Source: an uncultured Flavobacterium sp.
Lineage (GTDB): Bacteria; Bacteroidota; Bacteroidia; Flavobacteriales; Flavobacteriaceae
Direction: 5' to 3'
Length of the DNA stretch: 64,000 bases
Assembly: GCA_943912855.1 (NCBI GenBank)
Contig: CALTVC010000008.1
Coordinates: forward strand, 105,718 to 169,717
The notes under the pieces are model-generated. The model searched no databases, was not told the origin of the DNA, and worked only from the letters and a program-made list of their open reading frames with translations. Positions 24,680-32,046 of the stretch are shown in pieces. The stretch's first letter is position 1. Every line of letters starts with the position of its first letter. The translations under genes and the position numbers were made by a program.

Positions 24680-26206
24680 ATGAAAATAGTAAAGTACGTA
24701 TTCCTGCTCCTTGTATTGGCAGCTATAGCACTCACCGTGTTTATAGCTACCCAAAACGGTACTTATACCGTTACCGAAGAAAAGGTAATTAACGTACCAC
24801 GTCCCGTTTTGTATAACTATGTAAATGAGTATAAAAACTGGGAAAACCTGGGTATGCTTAGTGGTGCCGATTCTACCGCTACATACGCTTTTTCTAACCG
24901 TAGTGCAGGGCCGGGTGCTTTCATGAAATGGGATAAGAACAACGAAGGTGGTAGAATTACTACTCTTGCCGTTGCAGAGAATGACTCCATAAGCCAGCAG
25001 ACTACCGTAAACGGACTTGAAAGTAAACTTTCCTGGATGTTTAAAGATACCCTTAAAAGCACCAAAGTGGTGGTAAAGCTGACGGGTAATCTTACGTTTT
25101 CTGAAAAGGCGGAAGCGCTGTTTAAAGGAGGTATCAATCACGCTTACGAAAAGAACCTTTCGGGAGGACTGAATAATCTTAATGCCTATCTGGTAACTGA
25201 ACTTAAAGCTTTTGATACGAAAGTTGCCGGAGTGGTAAACAAGGTAAATGCCTTTTATCTGGGTACTTCGGCGGAGGGGAAAACCGATAAGGTGGTTACC
25301 GAAGCATCGGCTAAGTTCTCTCAATTGTATGATTTTGCAAAACAAAATAACATTGAGGTTAGCGGTGCGCCGTTCATCATTTATACCAAATTAAACAAAA
25401 CGGCTAAGACCGCTAAGTATACTTACGCAATTCAGCTTAAGGAGGCCATTTATACGGCAGCCGGAAGCGAATATGAAAGTGGTGAGTTGGTAGGCTTTAA
25501 AGCTTTAAAAACATCGCTAAAAGGTGATTACTCACACCTGTCTAAAGCATGGAAAAAGGCGGAGGAGCATATTAGTAAAAATGCTTTACCTGAAAATACT
25601 ACGGCTCAATACTTAGAAGTATTTAGTAAGAACCCATTAAATACCCGTAGGCCATCGCAATGGGTTACTGATATTTACATTCCGGTGGGGCATGCTACGG
25701 TTAATGATTCGTTAAACGGACCTGTGCTTCCGCCAATAAATAATACTACTACACAGCCTTTACCTCCTACGGTACGTCCTGCTATGGCTAAGCCATCACA
25801 GAGTGGTACTGCAAAACCAGTAACAGGTACAGGAGTAAAACCTGCTGCAACAACGCCTGCGACAAATAAACCTGCATCGTCTGCAAGTACTAAGCCTGCG
25901 GCTACATCAGCACTAAAGCCTGCTACAACATCAGGTACAGGTGCATCAGCTACAAGAACGGCTACTACACCTGCGCGTACTGCTACAGGTACTACTGCTA
26001 ATCGTGCTGCCGCCACAACCGGTGCAGCTGCTACAAGGCAACAGCCATCAGCTTCAGGTAGTACTACTACAACACCACGCAGAACAACTACACCTGCTAC
26101 AGGTACTGCAACACCTGCTGCAACTACGCCTAAGCGTAATACAGCTACAAAGACTACAACCCGCAACAATACTGATGACGGGCTAAATCCTCCTAAGGGA
26201 AACTAA
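24680..26206 (+). CDS. SRPBCC-like membrane-anchored protein with Thr/Ala/Pro-rich tail
   Basis: A 508-residue protein. An N-terminal membrane segment (about 5-22) is followed by an SRPBCC/polyketide-cyclase-like region (VINVPRPVLYNYVNEYKNWENLG ... MKWDKNNEGGRI; the motif NVPRPVLYNYVNEYKNWE is the start) and a helical part to about residue 345. The last 150 residues are low complexity, almost only Thr, Ala, Pro, Gly and Ser with scattered Arg/Lys. Such a tail is probably disordered, and it could span or bind the cell wall. SRPBCC proteins bind hydrophobic ligands; the ligand here is unknown. Confidence 0.82.
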   Translation: MKIVKYVFLLLVLAAIALTVFIATQNGTYTVTEEKVINVPRPVLYNYVNEYKNWENLGMLSGADSTATYAFSNRSAGPGAFMKWDKNNEGGRITTLAVAENDSISQQTTVNGLESKLSWMFKDTLKSTKVVVKLTGNLTFSEKAEALFKGGINHAYEKNLSGGLNNLNAYLVTELKAFDTKVAGVVNKVNAFYLGTSAEGKTDKVVTEASAKFSQLYDFAKQNNIEVSGAPFIIYTKLNKTAKTAKYTYAIQLKEAIYTAAGSEYESGELVGFKALKTSLKGDYSHLSKAWKKAEEHISKNALPENTTAQYLEVFSKNPLNTRRPSQWVTDIYIPVGHATVNDSLNGPVLPPINNTTTQPLPPTVRPAMAKPSQSGTAKPVTGTGVKPAATTPATNKPASSASTKPAATSALKPATTSGTGASATRTATTPARTATGTTANRAAATTGAAATRQQPSASGSTTTTPRRTTTPATGTATPAATTPKRNTATKTTTRNNTDDGLNPPKGN

Positions 26207-26246
26207 AATCTACTGTTTTATTTTATAGATAAACGCTGTATGCTTT

Positions 26247-26444
26247 TTAGTGTATGGTGTCTTTTGTAACAAACTTTATTACAAAAAGCAGCGCTATAAA
26301 AGATAAAAAGGCAAGCAGGATAAGATACGTACGCTTATAGTGTAGTTTGTGCAATGGCAGGTCTTTTCGGTAAACGAAAATAAGCGCCGTAGTAAATGCA
26401 ATTACAAAGAAAAGCGCAAAACCAAGTTGGCCTGTGGTAAACAT
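26247..26444 (-). CDS. Small two-helix membrane protein
   Basis: A 65-residue protein with two hydrophobic helices (about 6-24 and 38-58) and a short basic loop (YRKDLPLHKLHYKRTY). It is supported as a real gene by an exact -7 box (TAATTTTG on the minus strand) 17 bases upstream. It is convergent with the SRPBCC gene. The family is unknown to me; similar small proteins occur at this place in relatives. Confidence 0.75.
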   Translation of the reverse strand: MFTTGQLGFALFFVIAFTTALIFVYRKDLPLHKLHYKRTYLILLAFLSFIALLFVIKFVTKDTIH

Positions 26445-26460
26445 GTTGAAATCTTTTTTG

Positions 26461-26468
26461 CAAAATTA
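26461..26468 (-). promoter_or_regulatory. -7 promoter box (TAATTTTG, minus strand)
   Basis: An exact TAnnTTTG match read on the minus strand, 17 bases before ATG 26444. It implies a very short leader and supports the small membrane-protein gene. Confidence 0.6.
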
Positions 26469-26518
26469 CGACATCACCCTGTATTTCACAGTACATTTAT
26501 TTCACAAATTTTACTATT

Positions 26519-26902
26519 ATGAAAAAGCAATTAGACTCGGTTACACAGTTTCATACTTCGTTTAAACTTGGCGTAGGCGAGAGTACCCGTGCAAGCCTTG
26601 GCGAAAACCTGAACCTACTTCGTTACAACCTTATGAAGGAGGAAAACGAGGAGTACCTGGAGGCAGCACAGAACAATGACCTCACCGAAGTAGCCGATGC
26701 ACTGGGCGATATGCTGTACATACTGTGCGGTACTATTATAGAGCATGGTCTTCAGCATAAGATAGAGGAAGTGTTTGACGAAATACAACGCAGCAACATG
26801 AGTAAACTGGACCATAACGGCGAACCCATATACCGTGAAGACGGCAAGGTTATGAAAGGCCCGAACTACTTTAAACCTGATTTTAGTTCTATATTAAAAT
26901 AG
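26519..26902 (+). CDS. MazG-like nucleoside triphosphate pyrophosphohydrolase
   Basis: A 127-residue all-alpha NTP pyrophosphohydrolase of the MazG-like type. The metal-binding pattern EExxE ... ExxD is seen as EENEEYLEA (near residue 40) and EVADALGDMLYIL (near 57). The C-terminal part (GEPIYREDGKVMKGPNYFKPD) is typical of the phage/bacterial short subgroup that hydrolyses non-canonical or excess dNTPs. It stands alone, with the stop overlapping the repeat arm that follows. Confidence 0.9.
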   Translation: MKKQLDSVTQFHTSFKLGVGESTRASLGENLNLLRYNLMKEENEEYLEAAQNNDLTEVADALGDMLYILCGTIIEHGLQHKIEEVFDEIQRSNMSKLDHNGEPIYREDGKVMKGPNYFKPDFSSILK

Positions 26903-27020
26903 TTTTCAGTCTCAGTCCCAGTCTCAGTTTTCAGTTCAAAACATAAAAAATGCCTTAGAATTTTCTAAGGCATTTTTATTATATCATATCAGTCTGAAAA
27001 CTGCGACTGCGACTGAAAAC
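26902..27020. repeat. Inverted CAGTCTCAGTC repeat arms around a terminator
   Basis: Left arm 26902-26936 and right arm 26989-27020 are imperfect inverted copies. The left reads GTTTTCAGTCTCAGTCC then CAGTCTCAGTTTTCAG; the reverse complement of the right reads GTTTTCAGTCGCAGTCGC then AGTTTTCAG. The unit is a 6-bp CAGTCT-like repeat. Between them is a 9-bp terminator stem. The left arm begins on the stop codon of the MazG-like gene and the right arm ends on the base before the ilvE stop, so the arms fill exactly the gap between two convergent genes. Confidence 0.8.
26949..26977. terminator. Bidirectional terminator between MazG-like gene and ilvE
   Basis: Stem AATGCCTTAGA/TCTAAGGCATT with a short loop and flanking A and T runs on either side. 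It works for both convergent genes. Confidence 0.85.
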
Positions 27021-28088
27021 TTATATTTTCACGGTCCAGCCAAAAGTGTCTTCGGCAAGTTTGTGTTGTATGTTCGTCAGTTTGTCTTTTATTTTCAGCG
27101 AAAGCGGATCTTCAAGTTTAGGCAGTTCGTAGTATTCCTCCTGGAAGCTAAAGCCTTTAATAGGGTTAACTACGGCTGCTGTACCTGCCCCGAAAATTTC
27201 TTTAAGCGAGCCGTCTTTAATGCCTTCTATCAGTTCGCTAACAAGTATAGGGCGTACTTCGGTATCTATGCCTTCGCTTTTGGCAAGTTCCAGTATACTT
27301 TTACGGGTTACGCCATCAAGTATACGTTCGCTGGTAGGAGCGGTGCATAGTGTATCGTTAAAACGGAAAAACACGTTCATGGTACCAGCTTCTTCAAGCT
27401 TGGTGTGTGTGGCGTCATCCGTCCATATTACCTGCTGGTAGCCCTGCTCATTGGCAAGCTTGGTAGGGTAAAACTGAGCCGAGTAGTTACCGGCAGCCTT
27501 AGCGGCACCAATACCACCGTTAGCCGCACGGCTAAAGTGTTCGGCTATGAGTACTTTAACCTCACCTGAGTAGTATGATTTTGCTGGCGACATAATCACC
27601 ATAAATTTGTATTCCTGAGATGGTGATGCTATAACACCGTGTCCGGTAGCTATCATAAACGGGCGCAGGTACAGCGAGTTACCTTTACCACCTTTTACCC
27701 ATTCCTTATCCAGGTTTATAAGTTGCTTAAGACCTTCAATGAATACATCTTCAGGTACTTCGGGCATGGCAAGCCTTACTGCAGATTTGTTAAAGCGGAT
27801 GAAATTCTGGTCGGGCCTGAAAAGCCAAACGTCGTTATTGTCGTCTTTGTAGGCCTTCATGCCTTCAAAAATTGCCTGACCATAGTGGAATACCCTTGAT
27901 GAAGGATCCATGGTTATAGGGGCATAAGGCTCAATTACGGGAGTTCCCCACTGTCCGTCCTTATAATCGCAATACAGCATGTGGTCTGTAAATACGTTTC
28001 CGAAAGGCAGGTTGTTGAAGTCAACAGAACCTATCTTTGAGTCTTGGGCTTTGTGTACTTCAATAGCGAAAGTAGGGTCGTTGCTCAT
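27021..28088 (-). CDS. ilvE: Branched-chain amino acid aminotransferase
   Basis: A 355-residue fold-type IV PLP enzyme that moves the amino group between leucine, isoleucine or valine and 2-oxoglutarate. The likely PLP lysine is K197 in the motif AAKAAGNYSAQ. Other motifs are FEGMKAYKDDNN, EEAGTMNVFFRF and LDGVTRKSILELA. The length and the FEGMKAY form place it in the BCAT type II group, close to eukaryotic BCATs, which is normal in Bacteroidota. It has its own promoter at 28124. Confidence 0.96.
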   Translation of the reverse strand: MSNDPTFAIEVHKAQDSKIGSVDFNNLPFGNVFTDHMLYCDYKDGQWGTPVIEPYAPITMDPSSRVFHYGQAIFEGMKAYKDDNNDVWLFRPDQNFIRFNKSAVRLAMPEVPEDVFIEGLKQLINLDKEWVKGGKGNSLYLRPFMIATGHGVIASPSQEYKFMVIMSPAKSYYSGEVKVLIAEHFSRAANGGIGAAKAAGNYSAQFYPTKLANEQGYQQVIWTDDATHTKLEEAGTMNVFFRFNDTLCTAPTSERILDGVTRKSILELAKSEGIDTEVRPILVSELIEGIKDGSLKEIFGAGTAAVVNPIKGFSFQEEYYELPKLEDPLSLKIKDKLTNIQHKLAEDTFGWTVKI

Positions 28089-28123
28089 TAGTGTATAGTA
28101 GTTAAGAGTTATTCGCGTATTCG

Positions 28124-28131
28124 CAAATTTA
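28124..28131 (-). promoter_or_regulatory. -7 promoter box of ilvE (TAAATTTG, minus strand)
   Basis: An exact TAnnTTTG match on the minus strand, 36 bases before the ilvE ATG. Confidence 0.6.
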
Positions 28132-28225
28132 AGAAAAAATCATAGTTAGCCCTGTTTTAAGCCAAAAAAATGAAAAATAAAAAAACAAATTACTGAAACA
28201 AAGAAATATAAATAACCATTTGAAG

Positions 28226-28256
28226 TTGCTGTAATTAAAGAATCTGTATAAATTTG
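28226..28256 (+). promoter_or_regulatory. Promoter of the DUF4920 gene: TTG-N20-TAAATTTG
   Basis: A -33 TTG at 28226-28228, a 20-base spacer and an exact -7 box TAAATTTG at 28249-28256, 28 bases before ATG 28284. This is one of the best full promoters in the window. It also rules out the in-frame start at 28254. Confidence 0.7.
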
Positions 28257-28283
28257 TCACACAAAGAATCAAAATCGTTACAA

Positions 28284-28967
28284 ATGAAAAAATATGTAGT
28301 GGTGGCTGCAACGTTGCTAAGCATTGTTGCCTGCAAAAAAAACGAAACCGAAGTAAAATCTGAAGATACGGTAATTGAAGGTAAGCATGATGCTGTTTCG
28401 GTTGATACAGATACCGTAACCAACGATACCGCTGAACCTGCAGAGGCTCCTGAAAAACCGGAAGCGGCAGAGCTGCCTGAGAAAGCAGAGGTAAAAGAAG
28501 CTCCTGAAGCCAAAGAGAAAAAAGAAGTAGCTCCTAAAAAAGTTACGGCTACTCAGCCTAAGGCTAATTACGCCTCTTTTGGCGATAAGATTGTTGCTGA
28601 TAATGCAATAAGTAAAGAGCAGATGCTTAAAAAATACAACACCCTGAAACCGGGCGATACGGTTAGCGTAAAGTTTAAGACCGATATTAAGGACGTATGC
28701 CAAAAGAAAGGTTGCTGGATGGCATTAGACCTTTCTCAGGGTAAAGAGTCGTTTGTGAAGTTTAAAGACTATGCGTTTTTTGTGCCGCTTAATGCAGGGG
28801 GACAGGAAGCTATAGTGCAGGGTAAGGCATTTGTAAGTGAAATATCTGTGGCGCAACTTAAACATTATGCCAAAGACGGTGGTAAGAGCGAGGATGAAAT
28901 TGCTAAAATTACCAAACCTGAAATTAAGTACGGATTTATGGCCGATGGCGTGCTGATTAGCCAGTAA
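28284..28967 (+). CDS. DUF4920 lipoprotein
   Basis: A 228-residue lipoprotein: signal MKKYVVVAATLLSIVAC with Cys17, then a long Glu/Lys/Ala/Pro-rich linker (about 50-85) and a C-terminal DUF4920 domain. The domain holds VKFKTDIKDVCQKKGCWMAL with a C-x4-C pair (VCQKKGCWM) that could bind a metal or form a disulfide, and KFKDYAFFVPLNAGG. The start is fixed by the promoter at 28226. Its stop overlaps the next lipoprotein start by one base (TAATG), so the two are coupled. Confidence 0.88.
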   Translation: MKKYVVVAATLLSIVACKKNETEVKSEDTVIEGKHDAVSVDTDTVTNDTAEPAEAPEKPEAAELPEKAEVKEAPEAKEKKEVAPKKVTATQPKANYASFGDKIVADNAISKEQMLKKYNTLKPGDTVSVKFKTDIKDVCQKKGCWMALDLSQGKESFVKFKDYAFFVPLNAGGQEAIVQGKAFVSEISVAQLKHYAKDGGKSEDEIAKITKPEIKYGFMADGVLISQ

Positions 28968-29425
28968 TGAAGAGAATATTTATTTTGGCAGTATTGTGCC
29001 TTGTGTTTTCGGCGTGTAAAAAAGATGCAACTGCTCCTAAAGTAGAAGTTAAGGATAGCGTTGCGAATTGTGCCAAGCCTAAGAAGGAATTTAAAATGTA
29101 CGAAATGAGTGAGCTTGCCTTGCTTATGGAACAGATGTACAAGGAAAACGAACAACTTAAGGCGCGTATTATTAAAGGAGATACTTTGGGGAAATTCCCG
29201 GAACACATCTTGAAAATACGCACGGCAACAATGACCGATGAAAGCGACCGTGATGCTTTTTTTAATGAAAATGCTGAAGGCTTTATTAAGGCACAGCAAA
29301 ATGTATATAATGGTACTGCCGATGCCAAAAAACGTTTTAACGAGGGGGTAGATGCCTGTCTTAAATGCCATGAAGGCAAATGCGGAGGACCTATTCCACG
29401 CATAATGAAACTTTACATTAAATAG
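28967..29425 (+). CDS. Cytochrome c'-like heme lipoprotein
   Basis: A 152-residue lipoprotein (MKRIFILAVLCLVFSAC, Cys17). A heme c site CLKCH lies near the C-terminus (Cys131, Cys134, His135), followed by EGKCGGPIPRI. The body before it is all helical (ELALLMEQMYKENEQLKAR; FFNENAEGFIKAQQNVYNG). A helical bundle with CxxCH at the C-terminal end is the pattern of class II cytochromes c', which bind NO or carry electrons. The fold assignment is inference. It is coupled to the DUF4920 gene and 3 bases before mnmD. Confidence 0.75.
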   Translation: MKRIFILAVLCLVFSACKKDATAPKVEVKDSVANCAKPKKEFKMYEMSELALLMEQMYKENEQLKARIIKGDTLGKFPEHILKIRTATMTDESDRDAFFNENAEGFIKAQQNVYNGTADAKKRFNEGVDACLKCHEGKCGGPIPRIMKLYIK

Positions 29426-29427
29426 CT

Positions 29428-30090
29428 TTGAAAAGAGAAATCATAGTAACCGGAGATGGTTCTGTAACCATACATCTCCCTGAAATGAAGGAGAGTTACC
29501 ATTCTAAATTCGGTGCCATACGCGAAGCATATCACGTATTCATACAAAACGGGCTGGCCTTAACTAATGGGCAGCCCGTTGCCATTTTAGAAATAGGCTT
29601 TGGTACGGGGCTTAACGCCTTTATTACGTATCTTGAAAGCCTTAAAAGCGGACAGCAGATACATTATACGGGTGTTGAAGCTTATCCGGTGGCACTAGAG
29701 GAGGCGTTGCAACTTAATTATGTAACCGAACTTCAGGCTGTGGAAGAGCAAGCAGTATTTGATGCAATGCACGCTAATAAATGGGAAGAGGAGGCAATAA
29801 TAAATGATAAATTTACGTTAATCAAACAGCACAAATTTTTTCAGGACATTGAGGATACCGATCTTTACGACCTGATTTATTTTGATGCCTTTGGTTACCA
29901 CGCCCAGCCCGAATTATGGAGTGAGGAAATTTTTGCCAAAATGTACAAGGCGCTAAAACCAAACGGCATCCTGGTTACTTATGCCTGCCGTACTGTAATT
30001 AAAAACGCTATGAAAACCGCGGGATTTCTTACAGAAAAGCTACCTGGCCCACCGGGTAAACGCGAAATGCTAAGAGGGTATAAGAACTAG
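29428..30090 (+). CDS. mnmD: tRNA (mnm5s2U34)-methyltransferase MnmD
   Basis: A 220-residue SAM-dependent methyltransferase matching the MnmC1 half without the oxidase half, i.e. MnmD. It methylates nm5U34 to mnm5U34 in tRNA. Motif I is EIGFGTGLNAFITYL (near residue 53); motif IV is IYFDAFGYHAQPELW; the end has GPPGKREMLRG. It begins with TTG at 29428; no ATG gives the conserved start. MnmA at 15066 makes the s2 group of the same nucleoside. Confidence 0.92.
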   Translation: MKREIIVTGDGSVTIHLPEMKESYHSKFGAIREAYHVFIQNGLALTNGQPVAILEIGFGTGLNAFITYLESLKSGQQIHYTGVEAYPVALEEALQLNYVTELQAVEEQAVFDAMHANKWEEEAIINDKFTLIKQHKFFQDIEDTDLYDLIYFDAFGYHAQPELWSEEIFAKMYKALKPNGILVTYACRTVIKNAMKTAGFLTEKLPGPPGKREMLRGYKN

Positions 30091-30224
30091 ATTGAATGCT
30101 TAAAATTGAGTATTTGTAATTTTTTATGGTTTAAATTGTGAAATTCATTTTTTTAATTGAAAATATTTTTCATAATTTTACATCCACGTTCTTTAAAACC
30201 GAAACCTTATAATCATTAATCAAT

Positions 30225-30428
30225 ATGCCTGCATCCATGTTTAATTACACAAAAACAGTGCTTGAAAGCGTTAGCTTTGACCCGTCACTGTTTTGCAAGG
30301 AAGTAGAAAAAGCTTTAAAAATGCTATTACCTTACGAGCTGGAACAATTAGTAGACTGGCTGTACAAATTTACTACTACCCACCCTGAGTTGCAAAGTTG
30401 CCTTTCGGTGGTAGAAAATACAAAATAA
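30225..30428 (+). CDS. Small conserved protein, function unknown
   Basis: A 67-residue soluble, helical protein rich in Leu/Glu (FNYTKTVLESVSFDPSLF; MLLPYELEQLVDWLYKF). An internal ATG at 30237 (MFNYTKT) could be the true start. It is flanked by its own spacer and terminators. Small proteins of this type are conserved in Flavobacteriia, but no function is known to me. Confidence 0.75.
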   Translation: MPASMFNYTKTVLESVSFDPSLFCKEVEKALKMLLPYELEQLVDWLYKFTTTHPELQSCLSVVENTK

Positions 30429-30481
30429 AGGTCGCTGCCTTTATTAATTAAAAAACGGTTGCTGTAATGGCAACCGTTTTT
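30424..30481. terminator. Two tandem hairpins between convergent genes
   Basis: The first stem is AATAAAGG/CCTTTATT (30424-30431 with 30438-30445) and overlaps the stop codon of the small gene. The second is a 12-bp stem AAAAACGGTTGC/GCAACCGTTTTT (30451-30462 with 30470-30481) with A and T runs both ways, so it can serve the minus-strand gene as well. Confidence 0.85.
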
Positions 30482-30508
30482 GTTTTATATACGTGTAAGC
30501 AGATTTAT

Positions 30509-31900
30509 TTATCTGAGTTCTTTCTCAAAAGAATCGCCGAGCAGGTTTGTAAAGGCGTCGCGTACGGTACCGTCAGCATTTAGTATAATGGTACGGTTTA
30601 TTTTATTAAGTACCCAGCTGTGGCGCAGTTCATCAAAGTTTGTGGCACGCACCTGGGTTACGCCTATGTGGTCGTATGCCTTCAAGTTTTTCTTCCATTC
30701 GGTATCGTTATCTACATTTATGGCTATAAAATCTATTTCAGGGTGTTTTTTCTGTAATGCAGATACCTTGTCATATACCTGTTGCAACAATACTCGCGCA
30801 CAGCCTGTCCAGAAGAAAACTACCGTTTTTCTTTTTACATTGTCCTGTATCTTATAAGGTTTGCCATCTATGCCTACTAGAGCTACTTCTGGTAATTTAT
30901 GCCCCGGAACCAATTCTTTTATGGCTTTAATTTGCCTGTAAATTTCGTTGTTCGGGTCTTCGTTTGTAGAAAGTTCCTCGTAACGGTTTATAAAACGGCT
31001 GTTGTTGGTTACGTTTTGGTCTTCAAGTAAATAAGCAAACGCTATGTTGTCCAGCACCGTGTTTTTTAGTTCCTGATTACTGAATAGTGAGTCTGCTACA
31101 TTCAGCTTGTTAAGATTAAACGCTACTGAGTTTTCATCGAGCGCATCGTCTTTAAAGGTTTTGTAATACGCCCTGTTGTTTACGAGCGCCAGGCAATACC
31201 GTATAAAAGGAGAGAACGAGGTAAGCTTTTTATCTTTAAGATTTATGTTCTTGCGGTAGCTGTAAAAATCTTTGGGTAGTTTATCCTTAATGTCTTCACC
31301 GGTACGACGCGCGTACAGGTAAGGGTAGTATTCGTAATAGCCATAGTAGTTCAGCATCAGGCGCTTGTAAGCATAGAAATCAAAATCTTTGCTCCAGCCG
31401 GTTTCCTTTTTACGGCTATTGTATAGTGCCTGTCTTTTAGCGTAGCATGAGTCTATGTAGCGTGTAAATTCGGCAGGTTCTTTACCAAAGATGTCATACG
31501 AACTTCGACGGTCGTTGTCTATCATCTGGAAAAGCTCCATCATAAAGTTGTTTTTCTGTTCGCCACGCCCACTAAACACTATAGAGTTGTCAAAATTTTC
31601 CGCGTCTATAGATACTGATATACTGTCGTTTTTTTCAAAGTAAACATATTGGTAATCAGGTTCGTGTTTAAAGCTATAAATACCGGGGGTTAGAGAATCA
31701 AATTTTGCATAAAAATGATTATTCTTATCCAGTTTAAGTGTATCTATAGGTTTGTTATTCCTGCAAAAAAGCACGTACGGTAGGCGTGGATTTTTTACCT
31801 GACCGCTAAAGTATGCCGCATAGCCATCCTCCTTACGGCCACAGGCAGCAAGGCATAGCAATAAAAACGGGAGCAATACTTTGGTTCGGGTTAGATACAT
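30509..31900 (-). CDS. Thioredoxin-like (TlpA/DUF4369 type) lipoprotein, single active-site Cys
   Basis: A 463-residue lipoprotein (signal ending LCLAAC, Cys20). It has an N-terminal beta domain of the DUF4369 type (FSGQVKNPRLPYVLFCRN), a helical middle and a C-terminal thioredoxin-like domain from about residue 325 (LPEVALVGIDGKPYKIQD; VVFFWTGCARVLLQQVY). The usual CxxC is reduced to one Cys (GCARV), so it cannot form the intramolecular disulfide of a classical thiol-disulfide oxidoreductase. A monothiol or non-redox role is likely. It has its own promoter at 31925. Confidence 0.88.
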   Translation of the reverse strand: MYLTRTKVLLPFLLLCLAACGRKEDGYAAYFSGQVKNPRLPYVLFCRNNKPIDTLKLDKNNHFYAKFDSLTPGIYSFKHEPDYQYVYFEKNDSISVSIDAENFDNSIVFSGRGEQKNNFMMELFQMIDNDRRSSYDIFGKEPAEFTRYIDSCYAKRQALYNSRKKETGWSKDFDFYAYKRLMLNYYGYYEYYPYLYARRTGEDIKDKLPKDFYSYRKNINLKDKKLTSFSPFIRYCLALVNNRAYYKTFKDDALDENSVAFNLNKLNVADSLFSNQELKNTVLDNIAFAYLLEDQNVTNNSRFINRYEELSTNEDPNNEIYRQIKAIKELVPGHKLPEVALVGIDGKPYKIQDNVKRKTVVFFWTGCARVLLQQVYDKVSALQKKHPEIDFIAINVDNDTEWKKNLKAYDHIGVTQVRATNFDELRHSWVLNKINRTIILNADGTVRDAFTNLLGDSFEKELR

Positions 31901-31924
31901 TTGAGCTATTGAAAAGCGTAACTA

Positions 31925-31932
31925 CAAAAATA
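31925..31932 (-). promoter_or_regulatory. -7 promoter box (TATTTTTG, minus strand)
   Basis: An exact TAnnTTTG on the minus strand, 25 bases before ATG 31900 of the thioredoxin-like lipoprotein gene. Confidence 0.6.
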
Positions 31933-32023
31933 TCTTATAAAAATCCTAAAGCTGTTAAAGTACAGTTAAAATAAGCATAATGAAGCTTGTAGTTTCTAAG
32001 TGCAAATAAATGTTTATTTTTCG

Positions 32024-32031
32024 TATTTTTG
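32024..32031 (+). promoter_or_regulatory. -7 promoter box of the ABC-F gene (TATTTTTG)
   Basis: An exact TAnnTTTG. A TTG start at 32029 that would lengthen the protein is part of this box, so ATG 32047 is preferred. The leader is under 10 bases, which is common in this phylum. Confidence 0.6.
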
Positions 32032-32046
32032 CAAAAAATTTTTTAC

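Noticed and set aside
25675..26169. A 164-residue Val/Ala/Gly-rich frame on the minus strand
   Set aside because: It is the antisense shadow of the Thr/Ala/Pro-rich tail of the SRPBCC protein. Low-complexity codons such as ACA and GCT leave the opposite strand free of stops.
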